Positions 1 through 6,908 of a stretch of DNA of 61,696 bases are shown piece by piece. The position numbers and the translations under genes are program-made. The notes below the pieces were generated by a model. The model did no database searches. It had not been told where the DNA came from and worked only from the letters and a program-made list of their open reading frames with translations. Origin of the DNA: an uncultured Bacteroidales bacterium (GTDB lineage Bacteria > Bacteroidota > Bacteroidia > Bacteroidales > UBA932); the NCBI GenBank assembly GCA_900321715.1, contig ONXC01000011.1:1-61696 (forward strand). The letters run 5' to 3'. How positions within the stretch are numbered: position 1 is the stretch's first letter; the number at the start of each line of letters is the position of its first letter.

Positions 1-89
1 GTATTGCTACTCCACGCTGCCCCTCGACTTGCATGTGTTAAGCCTGCCGCTAGCGTTCATCCTGAGCCAGGATCAAACTCTTCATTGTA
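1..89 (-). rRNA. rrs: 16S ribosomal RNA, 5' end only (gene continues beyond the window)
   Basis: Read on the minus strand, positions 89 to 1 give the conserved start of bacterial 16S rRNA, including AGAGTTTGATCCTGGCTCAG (the 27F primer site, about 63-82) followed by the typical AACGCTAGCGGCAGGC block. The mature 5' end is placed near 88-89 by analogy with E. coli, which has a few bases before GAAGAGTTTGATC. Only about 90 of roughly 1,500 nt are inside the window. The gene is transcribed from the promoter at 235-265 and lies downstream of rpe in the same direction. Confidence 0.97.
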
Positions 90-204
90 TATTTTTTTAT
101 AAATCTAAGCTTGTCCCTGACGCTTTAGTTCCTATAAAAGAAACTGACGCTCGTTTATTGCTTGCTTGTACTTTCCTTTCAGTCTTTTCAAAGATCTTTT
201 TGCG

Positions 205-231
205 TAAAAATCCCGCTTTCATCAAGCGGGA
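205..231 (-). terminator. Terminator-like hairpin at the rRNA transcription start
   Basis: On the minus strand CCCGCTT (230-224) pairs with AAGCGGG (218-212) around a short loop, followed by a run of T (210-206). It looks like an intrinsic terminator for transcripts leaving rpe. Its 5' arm coincides with the predicted rRNA start, so transcripts initiated at the rrn promoter may lack part of that arm. Confidence 0.6.
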
Positions 232-234
232 CTG

Positions 235-265
235 CAAAGGTACGAACTATTTTTTAATTTGCAAA
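235..265 (-). promoter_or_regulatory. rRNA operon promoter (Bacteroidota -33/-7 type)
   Basis: On the minus strand TTTG (265-262) is followed after exactly 19 nt by TACCTTTG (242-235). This matches the Bacteroidota sigma-ABfr consensus TTTG-N19-TAnnTTTG. AT-rich sequence lies upstream (266-290). The start point should fall near 228-230, giving a leader of about 140 nt before mature 16S rRNA. This is the best promoter match in the window. Confidence 0.9.
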
Positions 266-292
266 CTTTTTTAAACTTTTTTTGAAAAATTT

Positions 293-940
293 TTACCCCT
301 TCATATATAATATGGCATTTTGAGGATCCGGGGCCTTGAAAACGGCGCTTCCGGCAACAAGTATGGAGGCTCCAGCCCCTACTACATGGGCCGCATTTTC
401 AGGGCCCACTCCCCCATCTACCTCAATGGGAACCTCAGGGCGGCCAATGCGCTCAAGCTCCGCCTTCACCGCGCTGATACGCTCAAGGGACTCCGGGATG
501 AACTTCTGGCCGCCAAAGCCTGCAAAGACGCTCATGATAAGGACAAAGTCTACCATGGGAAGATACGGGAAGATGGATTCCACGGGGCAGTCTGGGTTAA
601 TCACTATGCCGGCCTTTACATTATAGGAGTGGATAAGCTCTATCACGGCAGCGCTATTTTCCCTTGCCGCCTCATAGTGAAAACTGATCATGGCAGCCCC
701 GGCCTTTGCAAAGCGCTCCACGTATTTTTCCGGATTCACTATCATAAGGTGGACATCCAGGGGCTTTGTGGCCTTCTTTGCAATGGCTTCCACCACGGGG
801 AACCCAAAGGATATATTGGGCACGAAGGTGCCGTCCATTATATCCAGATGGAAGATATCGGCATACTTATTTACAAGCTCTACATCCTTTTCAAGGTGCA
901 GAAAATCTGCCGAGAGCATTGAGGGAGCTATCTGTATCAT
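293..940 (-). CDS. rpe: Ribulose-phosphate 3-epimerase
   Basis: This cytoplasmic TIM-barrel enzyme interconverts D-ribulose 5-phosphate and D-xylulose 5-phosphate in the pentose phosphate pathway. The 215-residue product has the usual family length and starts with the typical IAPSMLSADF. Visible motifs are HLDIMDG (metal-binding His and Asp), DVHLMI, GFGGQ and EVDGGV (catalytic Asp), followed by the glycine-rich phosphate-binding end GASILVAGSAVF. The ATG overlaps the pepD stop by 4 nt (937-940), so the two genes are probably translationally coupled. The sequence after its stop runs into the rRNA promoter region. Confidence 0.96.
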   Translation of the reverse strand: MIQIAPSMLSADFLHLEKDVELVNKYADIFHLDIMDGTFVPNISFGFPVVEAIAKKATKPLDVHLMIVNPEKYVERFAKAGAAMISFHYEAARENSAAVIELIHSYNVKAGIVINPDCPVESIFPYLPMVDFVLIMSVFAGFGGQKFIPESLERISAVKAELERIGRPEVPIEVDGGVGPENAAHVVGAGASILVAGSAVFKAPDPQNAILYMKG

Positions 941-2364
941 TTGAAACTGAGCACTACGTCCTGAAGATGTGCAACGAACTTATCCAGCGAAGAGAGTTCC
1001 AGTTTTTCTCCTGGAGCATGGACGCCGCGGAGGGTGGGGCCGAAGGAAATCATGTCAAGGTCCGGGAACTTCTCAAGGAAAAGACCGCACTCAAGGCCTG
1101 CGTGGATGGCTTTTACCTCAGGCTCTGTATTGAACAGCCTGCGGTAGCTCTCTACTGATACTTCCAGGATATGTGATTTGAGGTTGGGTTTCCAGCCGGG
1201 GTATTCACCGTGATGCTCTACGTCAAAGGAGCCAAGGAAGAAGGAGGCTTCCACGCGCTCTGCCATGGCATGGAGCTCACTCACAACGGAGCTTCTCTGG
1301 CTGGTTATGACCTTAAGGGTATCTCCCTCAATGTGCGCAGCAGCAAGGTTTGAGGAAGTTTCCACAAGGCCGGGGATATCTACGGACATCTGCTCTACCC
1401 CGTGAGGGACGGCAAGAAGGGTTGCAATGATATTTGCGGCATCCCCTTCCTCTATGGGTTTCTCTGAGGCCGATGCACTCTCACAGGACGCCCTTACAAG
1501 AGGGTCTGAGGAAGCGAATTCTGCCTCCAGAAGCTTGGAGAACGCCTCTACGTCCTCTTTCATCTCATCAATCTCATCAGCGGGCACGGCAATTAAGGCC
1601 TCAGCCTCACGGCAGATGGCGTTGGGTTTATTACCGCCATCAAGGCCGATAAGCTGGAAGTCATACTGCAATTCCGTGAAGAGGAAGCGCACAAGGAGGC
1701 GGAGGGCATTTGCCCTTTCCTTATTTATATCGTCTCCGCTGTGGCCTCCCTGGGCACCTGAGACGCGGATCTTAAGCACCTTGTAACCTTTTCTGAGGGG
1801 TTCCCTGTGGAAATTGAAGGTGGCGGTGGTGTCTATTCCGCCGGCGCAGCCCACAAACAGCTGGCCTTCATCCTCAGAGTCAAGGTTGATGAGGGTTTTC
1901 CCTTCAAAGAAGCCGGGCTCAAGGGCAAACGCGCCGTCCATTCCGGTTTCTTCAGAGATGGTAAAGAGGCACTCCAGCCTGCCCATGGGGAGATCTCCGT
2001 CCAGAAGGGCAAGGCAGGCGGCAATACCAATTCCGTCATCGGCCCCAAGCGTTGTATTCTTTGCTATCATCCAGCCGTCCTCTATCTCATACGGGATAGG
2101 GTCCTTGAGGAAGTCGAACTCAAAGCCGGCGTTTTTCTCACAAACCATGTCCTGATGGGCCTGGAGAACAAGGGTGGGAACATTCTCCTTGCCCTTGGAA
2201 GCGGGTTTTGTGATTACCACGTTGCCGGTTTTGTCCGTTTTGCACTTTAGACCGCGTGCTGCGGCAAAGTCCTGGAGATATTTGGTGATAGGGCCTTCAT
2301 GGCCTGATTCCCTGGGGATTGCGGTGATTTCCTTGAAGAAACCAAGAACTGAAGCGGAATTCAT
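937..2364 (-). CDS. pepD: Cytosolic aminoacyl-histidine dipeptidase (peptidase D, M20 family)
   Basis: This is a zinc metallopeptidase that hydrolyses dipeptides such as Xaa-His. The 475-residue product matches PepD length and the M20 layout. Visible motifs are the first metal-binding block LQAHQDMVCEKN, the bridging Asp in TLGADDGIG, the catalytic Glu pair in ISEETGMDG, and LDSEDEG. A lid/dimerisation domain follows (about 190-390), then a C-terminal His-containing metal site (GLECGLF region). No signal peptide is present. It is the first gene of a two-gene unit with rpe. A TAACTTTG box on the minus strand (2394-2387) lies 22 nt before the start. Confidence 0.94.
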   Translation of the reverse strand: MNSASVLGFFKEITAIPRESGHEGPITKYLQDFAAARGLKCKTDKTGNVVITKPASKGKENVPTLVLQAHQDMVCEKNAGFEFDFLKDPIPYEIEDGWMIAKNTTLGADDGIGIAACLALLDGDLPMGRLECLFTISEETGMDGAFALEPGFFEGKTLINLDSEDEGQLFVGCAGGIDTTATFNFHREPLRKGYKVLKIRVSGAQGGHSGDDINKERANALRLLVRFLFTELQYDFQLIGLDGGNKPNAICREAEALIAVPADEIDEMKEDVEAFSKLLEAEFASSDPLVRASCESASASEKPIEEGDAANIIATLLAVPHGVEQMSVDIPGLVETSSNLAAAHIEGDTLKVITSQRSSVVSELHAMAERVEASFFLGSFDVEHHGEYPGWKPNLKSHILEVSVESYRRLFNTEPEVKAIHAGLECGLFLEKFPDLDMISFGPTLRGVHAPGEKLELSSLDKFVAHLQDVVLSFK

Positions 2365-2386
2365 ATTGATTCTTGTTAGATTTTGT

Positions 2387-2394
2387 CAAAGTTA
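2387..2394 (-). promoter_or_regulatory. Probable -7 box for pepD-rpe
   Basis: The minus-strand TAACTTTG matches TAnnTTTG and lies 22 nt upstream of the pepD ATG. No clear TTTG is present at the ideal 19-nt spacing, so this is a half match. Confidence 0.45.
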
Positions 2395-2395
2395 G

Positions 2396-2403
2396 TAAAT
2401 TTG
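2396..2403 (+). promoter_or_regulatory. Probable -7 box for the ammonia-lyase gene
   Basis: TAAATTTG matches TAnnTTTG and lies 20 nt before the ATG at 2424. A weak CTTG sits about 20 nt upstream. It is nearly back to back with the divergent pepD box. Confidence 0.45.
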
Positions 2404-2423
2404 CATGACATTTTGAACAGATT

Positions 2424-3947
2424 ATGAAGTATTTTTCTACGGAGTATGTGCGCCGCGTAGTGTTTGGCGGAGAAAAACTTGTGTTGCCGGAAAAGGCTAT
2501 GCAGGAAGTTGAGCGCTGTTACCGTTTCCTCAAAGAATTCCACAAAGATAAAGTCATTTACGGTATAAATACGGGGTTCGGCCCCATGGCCCAGTGGCGC
2601 GTGGAGGATGATTACCTGAAGGATCTCCAATATAATATAATAAGGAGTCATTCAACCGGCGCCGGAAAGCCCCTTGGAGACGCTTCCGTGAGGGCCGCTA
2701 TGGTGGCCCGCATCGGCACCTTCCTCCAGGCACGCTCAGGTGTGCATCCTGATGTGATAAGGCTTCTGGCCAATTTCCTGAATAACGGCATCTACCCCTT
2801 CATCCCCCGCCACGGCAGCGTGGGGGCCAGCGGAGACCTTGTCCAGCTTGCCCACATAGCCCTTGCACTGATTGGAGAAGGAGAAGTGCATTATAAGGGA
2901 GAGTGGCGTCCCACCGGAGAGGTTCTGGCCCAGTGCGGCCTCAAACCCATGGAGATCCACATCAGGGAGGGCTTATCGGCAGTAAATGGCACCTCCGTAA
3001 TGACGGGCATATCCCTTGTGAACCAGTTCCAGGCCGATATCCTCCTGGACTGGGCCACCCTTGCAGCGGTTTGGATGAACGAGATAGCGGGTTCCTACGA
3101 CGACTTTATGGCTGAGGCCCTGAATGAGTGCCGCCGCCAGAGGGGGCAGCAGGTAATTGCCGCACGTCTCCGGAAACTTGCGGCCGATTCCAAGTGCCTG
3201 TCAAAGCGTGAGATTGAGCTCTACAACGGCGGCCATAAGGAGGAAGTTTTTGAGAAGAAGGTCCAGGCCTACTATTCCCTGAGGTGCACTCCCCAGATCC
3301 TCGGTCCAATATATGACACCTTCCAATCGGCCTCAGAAGTACTTGAGAACGAGATTAATTCCGCGTGTGACAATCCAATCGTGGACCCTGACACCAAGTA
3401 CGTGTACCACGGCGGCAACTTCCACGGAGACTACATCTCTCTGGAGGAAGACAAGGTGAAGATTGCCCTTGTGCGTCTCACTATGCTCACGGAAAGGCAG
3501 CTCAACTACCTCTTCCATGACCGCATCAACGGCATCCTGCCCCCGTTCCTGAACATGGGTAAGCTGGGCCTCAATTACGGCATGCAGGCCTGCCAGTTCA
3601 CTGCAACCTCCACTACTGCAGAGTGCCAGACCCTTGCCATGCCAAATTACGTACACAGCATCCCCAACAACAACGACAACCAGGACATAGTCTCCATGGG
3701 CACAAATACCGCCCTCCTCTGCCGTCAGGTTGTTGAGAATTCATTCCAGGTAATGGCCATCCACTACATTGCCCTTGCCCAGGCAACTGATATCCTTGGG
3801 ATAAAGGATAAGCTGTGCTCTGCATCCCGCCGTGCATATGATGCCGTGCGGGCCATCCAGCCCGTTATTCTGGAAGACACGCCTTTCTATAAGGAGATAT
3901 CGGCCGTAATCACATGGCTCAAGCGGAACCCGCTGGACCTTGCATAA
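2424..3947 (+). CDS. MIO-dependent aromatic amino acid ammonia-lyase (histidine or tyrosine ammonia-lyase)
   Basis: This enzyme deaminates an aromatic amino acid to the corresponding acrylate (urocanate or coumarate type). The 507-residue product is one full PAL/HAL family subunit. The Ala-Ser-Gly that cyclises into the MIO cofactor is visible near residue 135 (GSVGASGDLVQLAH). Other family motifs are YGINTGFGPMAQ, LQYNIIRSHSTGAG, EINSACDNPIV, YHGGNFHGDYIS and SIPNNNDNQD. An automatic pipeline would call it hutH. Several segments (GFGPMAQ, ASGDLVQL, EGEVHYKGE, YYSLRC-PQILGP) resemble, from memory, the Flavobacterium johnsoniae enzyme known as a tyrosine ammonia-lyase. No hutU, hutI or flexirubin genes are in the window. 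The family is certain; the substrate is open. Confidence 0.88.
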   Translation: MKYFSTEYVRRVVFGGEKLVLPEKAMQEVERCYRFLKEFHKDKVIYGINTGFGPMAQWRVEDDYLKDLQYNIIRSHSTGAGKPLGDASVRAAMVARIGTFLQARSGVHPDVIRLLANFLNNGIYPFIPRHGSVGASGDLVQLAHIALALIGEGEVHYKGEWRPTGEVLAQCGLKPMEIHIREGLSAVNGTSVMTGISLVNQFQADILLDWATLAAVWMNEIAGSYDDFMAEALNECRRQRGQQVIAARLRKLAADSKCLSKREIELYNGGHKEEVFEKKVQAYYSLRCTPQILGPIYDTFQSASEVLENEINSACDNPIVDPDTKYVYHGGNFHGDYISLEEDKVKIALVRLTMLTERQLNYLFHDRINGILPPFLNMGKLGLNYGMQACQFTATSTTAECQTLAMPNYVHSIPNNNDNQDIVSMGTNTALLCRQVVENSFQVMAIHYIALAQATDILGIKDKLCSASRRAYDAVRAIQPVILEDTPFYKEISAVITWLKRNPLDLA

Positions 3948-3951
3948 AAAG

Positions 3952-3985
3952 AAGTGCCGCACCAAAAAGTGCGGCACTTTGTTTT
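3952..3985. terminator. Bidirectional terminator between the ammonia-lyase and dnaA
   Basis: AAGTGCCGCAC (3952-3962) and GTGCGGCACTT (3969-3979) form an 11-bp perfect stem with a CAAAAA loop. TTTGTTTTG follows on the plus strand and CTTTTTAT on the minus strand, so it can end both convergent transcripts. Confidence 0.88.
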
Positions 3986-3989
3986 GCCC

Positions 3990-5414
3990 TTATTCTACGG
4001 GCACAACCACCATACTTTCAATATCTTCCACCCACTGACGGAACTGTTTGTCTATCTGGACAAGGTCCTGGACAGTTGTGCAGGCGTGTACCACTGTTGC
4101 GTGGTCCTTGCCGCCAAGTTCTGCGCCAATTGTGGACAGCGAACAGTTGGGAATGAGATTGCGGCATTCATACATTGCAATCTGACGTGCCTGGACTATC
4201 TGACGCTTGCGCGTAGGAGCCAGAAGCTGATCCCTGGTGATATTGAAGTATTCGCACACTGTCTTGAGGATGAGATCCGTTGTGACATCCGTGTGCTCTT
4301 CCCCTACTATGTTACCTGTTACCGTACGTGCAAGGTCCAGGGAAATATCGCTGTGACCCAGCGTAGCATACGCCACAAGTGATGTAAGGGTGCCTTCAAG
4401 TTCACGGAAGTTGGTTTTGATGCGGGAAGCAAGGTATGCAAGTACCTCTTCTTCCAGTGCCACGCCCTCACGCTCCGAGCGTGACTTCAACATCTTGACC
4501 CTGGTGGCATAATCCGGTCTTGAAAGCTCAACTGACAGTCCCCACTTGAAACGTGACAGGAGACGCTCCTCAAAGTTCTGAAGGTCTGCGGGAGCGCGGT
4601 CACTTGTGAAGATGAGCTGCTTCCCGCTGCCATGCAGATGATTGAAGACATTGAAGAAGCTGTTCTGGGCTCCCGGGGTTGCGAGGTCCTGGATATCGTC
4701 CACGATAAGGACGTCTATCCTCTGGTAAAAGGCTATGAAATCCACTATGCGGTTGCCTTTCACGGCATCCATATACTGGGTTTTGAATTCATTGCCAGTC
4801 ACGTAAAGAACCACCTGATCCGGGAAATTCTTCTTAATGTCTATGCCGATAGCCTGGGCGATGTGAGTCTTTCCAAGGCCGGGGCCTCCGAAGAGGAACA
4901 GCGGATTGAAAGGAGTCTTTCCAGGCGCCTGGGCTATGCTTTCTCCCGCGCTGACGCCCATCTTGTTGCAGTCTCCTTCTACAAGATTGCCGAAGCAGTA
5001 GGAAGGATTGAGGCGTGAATTGATGGTAACGCGCTTGATGCCGGGGAATACGAAGGGGCCGGGATTGCCAGCAGGCTGGTAAGTGGGAACGGAAATGGGA
5101 TTGTTCCCGGGTACTGAACCTTCTTCCTGAGGAAGCACCATCCCCTGCCTGTTCTGGACGGGACGCACCAGATAGTACAGCTGGGCGTCTGCGCCGATGG
5201 CGCGGCGGATAGTGAGGCGGATAAGATCCTTGTACGCACCTTCTATATATTCGCGGAAGAAATCCGAGGGCACCTCCACGGTAAGACGGGCCCCGTCCAG
5301 CGAAACCGGACGGATGGGCTTGAACCAAGTGGATACCTGCTGCGGATCAATGTTATTAGCAATGATCTGCAGACAGTTATTCCATACGGCGATATGTCTT
5401 TCCTGGTCTGCCAT
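3990..5414 (-). CDS. dnaA: Chromosomal replication initiator protein DnaA
   Basis: DnaA is the ATP-dependent initiator that binds DnaA boxes and melts oriC. The start is set at the ATG at 5414 (MADQERHIAVW), giving 474 residues; an in-frame extension to 5474 lacks family similarity. Domain I lies at about 1-85, followed by a Pro-rich linker. The AAA+ domain has Walker A GGPGLGKTH near 175 and Walker B VLIVDDIQ near 233. The C-terminal DNA-binding domain carries the signature GGKDHATVVHAC near 433. It stands alone here, without dnaN or gyrB, and no cluster of DnaA boxes was found beside it. A TACCTTTG box lies upstream at 5576-5569. Confidence 0.97.
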   Translation of the reverse strand: MADQERHIAVWNNCLQIIANNIDPQQVSTWFKPIRPVSLDGARLTVEVPSDFFREYIEGAYKDLIRLTIRRAIGADAQLYYLVRPVQNRQGMVLPQEEGSVPGNNPISVPTYQPAGNPGPFVFPGIKRVTINSRLNPSYCFGNLVEGDCNKMGVSAGESIAQAPGKTPFNPLFLFGGPGLGKTHIAQAIGIDIKKNFPDQVVLYVTGNEFKTQYMDAVKGNRIVDFIAFYQRIDVLIVDDIQDLATPGAQNSFFNVFNHLHGSGKQLIFTSDRAPADLQNFEERLLSRFKWGLSVELSRPDYATRVKMLKSRSEREGVALEEEVLAYLASRIKTNFRELEGTLTSLVAYATLGHSDISLDLARTVTGNIVGEEHTDVTTDLILKTVCEYFNITRDQLLAPTRKRQIVQARQIAMYECRNLIPNCSLSTIGAELGGKDHATVVHACTTVQDLVQIDKQFRQWVEDIESMVVVPVE

Positions 5415-5568
5415 CCGGGGATTAGTGTCAATTGGAATGCAAAGATGGTTGAAATTTTTCTGATAAAAAACCAAATTTGCTATTGTTTTTTAAAAATTTT
5501 ATGTTTAGATTAATGCTGCGAGGGTCTAAAACAACAAATTTTCTGCATCATTGATTATCAATGAGTTA

Positions 5569-5576
5569 CAAAGGTA
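5569..5576 (-). promoter_or_regulatory. Probable -7 box for dnaA
   Basis: The minus-strand TACCTTTG is identical to the rrn -7 box and lies about 155 nt upstream of the dnaA ATG. No TTTG is visible at -33. The 154 nt between it and the start are AT-rich and contain no ORF of note. Confidence 0.5.
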
Positions 5577-5655
5577 TAAATGCCCTGTTTCAGCATATCG
5601 GAAAACATCTAATTTTGAATTTTTATAAGAACCGATAGCAAATTTTAACCCCTGT

Positions 5656-5688
5656 CAGAAGCACTTCTGTGTGGGAAACGTTTCCACA
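5656..5688. repeat. Two adjacent palindromes between dnaA and the amidase gene
   Basis: CAGAAG-CA-CTTCTG (5656-5669) is followed directly by a near-perfect palindrome centred on GGAAACGTTTCC (5670-5688, one bulged G), whose half TTTCCACA loosely resembles a DnaA box (7 of 9 in GTTTCCACA). There is no T-run, so this is not a standard terminator. It lies 3 nt after the amidase stop and upstream of the dnaA promoter box, and could be an operator. Confidence 0.5.
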
Positions 5689-5691
5689 TTC

Positions 5692-6822
5692 TTACTTGAC
5701 TGGAGAAGTTGCGCCATCTTCTACTTTCACAATGTAAGAATCAGGAAATTTTTTCTGAATGGAAGGATAATTTTTCTTCACATCCTGAAGTTTTTCCGAA
5801 ACACCCACCACATACTTAACTAATTTCCCAGCAGGAAGTTTCATGGGCTTGTACCCGGCAAAGAAAGGATCCGAGTCTTTCATGTCCTTGGAAGAAACCA
5901 GGACCTGAACGCCGTAGAGGACCTTGGGCTGCCCTACTTCAGGAGACTCCCGGTCTGGGCCGGGAGTGACGGAAGGCTCTGCCGGAGTGTCATTGCCGAC
6001 TTGATCGGCAATCTCTTCCCTGTCATACCTGGCCTTGTAGATGCGGAAAGCCTTGTAGATATTCTGGGCTATCTGGTCCCTTCCAATCTCCGAGCGAAGT
6101 ACGGCAAGGTCCTGGGGGTTGGTCATGAAGCCAACCTCTATCAGGACGGCCGGCATAGCGGTGCGCCAGAGCACCCAGAAAGGGTCCTGGGATACTCCCC
6201 TGTTGGTTTTGATGGGACCTCCCTCCATGGCCTGCGCAACATCTGCGGCAAACTCAAGGCTCTGGCCGAGATGGGCATTCTGCATGAGGGAGAATATGAT
6301 GGAAGACGAAGGGTCGTCGGGGTCAAACCCCTGATAAGTAGCGGCATAGTTCTTCTCCAGCTTGATAACGGAGTTCTCCCTCTTTACAAGGTCCAGGTTC
6401 TTGGAATAAAGGTCGTTGCCCTTTTTCTTGGACTGTCCTAGGCAGTGAATGGAATAGCCGTTTGCTGCGGTTGAGCCGTCAACGGCGTTCACGTGCACGG
6501 AAATGAAAAGATCGGCCCCTGATTTATTTGCAAAGACGGCGCGGTTCTCAAGTTCTACAAAATGGTCATCGGAGCGCGTCATCTTTACGTTTACGTCCGG
6601 ATATGAGGCCGATATCTTCTGGGCCAGGCGCTTGGCGATGTCCAGGGCTATGTTTTTCTCATAGGTTTTCTGGTCACGGCTTACGCATCCGGCATCCTTG
6701 CCGCCGTGTCCGGGGTCAATGACTACGGTCCTAAGGCGCATGGCCGTCTCCTGCGCGGGTACGGGAATTGCAAGTAAGACGGCGGAAATTACGGCTATGA
6801 TATGGCTAAAACGCAGCTTCAT
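5692..6822 (-). CDS. Periplasmic N-acetylmuramoyl-L-alanine amidase (Amidase_3, AmiC-like)
   Basis: This zinc amidase cleaves the bond between MurNAc and the stem peptide of peptidoglycan, usually during cell separation. The start is set at 6822 because MKLRFSHIIAVISAVLLA...PVPAQ is a clear signal peptide; the 60 residues upstream are non-coding in character. The mature protein (376 codons in all) has the Amidase_3 zinc motifs VVIDPGHGGKDAG and a downstream Glu/His set (ISVHVNAVDGS, VLIEVGFMTNP). The C-terminal 100 residues form a separate, possibly SPOR-like region (VLYGVQVLVSSKDM). It is divergent from lptD, another envelope gene. Confidence 0.92.
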   Translation of the reverse strand: MKLRFSHIIAVISAVLLAIPVPAQETAMRLRTVVIDPGHGGKDAGCVSRDQKTYEKNIALDIAKRLAQKISASYPDVNVKMTRSDDHFVELENRAVFANKSGADLFISVHVNAVDGSTAANGYSIHCLGQSKKKGNDLYSKNLDLVKRENSVIKLEKNYAATYQGFDPDDPSSSIIFSLMQNAHLGQSLEFAADVAQAMEGGPIKTNRGVSQDPFWVLWRTAMPAVLIEVGFMTNPQDLAVLRSEIGRDQIAQNIYKAFRIYKARYDREEIADQVGNDTPAEPSVTPGPDRESPEVGQPKVLYGVQVLVSSKDMKDSDPFFAGYKPMKLPAGKLVKYVVGVSEKLQDVKKNYPSIQKKFPDSYIVKVEDGATSPVK

Positions 6823-6834
6823 CTTGGAGGCGGT

Positions 6835-6865
6835 TTTGTAAATTCTGGAAATAATAGTAATTTTG
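6835..6865 (+). promoter_or_regulatory. Promoter of lptD
   Basis: TTTG (6835-6838), exactly 19 nt, then TAATTTTG (6858-6865). This is a complete Bacteroidota promoter match 43 nt upstream of the lptD ATG. Confidence 0.78.
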
Positions 6866-6883
6866 TAAGTTTTATATATTGCA

Positions 6884-6891
6884 CAAATATA
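6884..6891 (-). promoter_or_regulatory. Probable -7 box for the amidase gene
   Basis: The minus-strand TATATTTG lies about 60 nt before the amidase ATG. The position 19 nt upstream reads TTTC, one base off TTTG. It overlaps the lptD promoter region on the other strand. Confidence 0.5.
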
Positions 6892-6908
6892 GCAAAAAAT
6901 CTGCCTGA

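Noticed and set aside
5415-5691. Replication origin next to dnaA
   Set aside because: Only one weak DnaA-box-like word was found and there is no cluster or AT-rich unwinding element with repeats. Bacteroidota origins need not lie beside dnaA.
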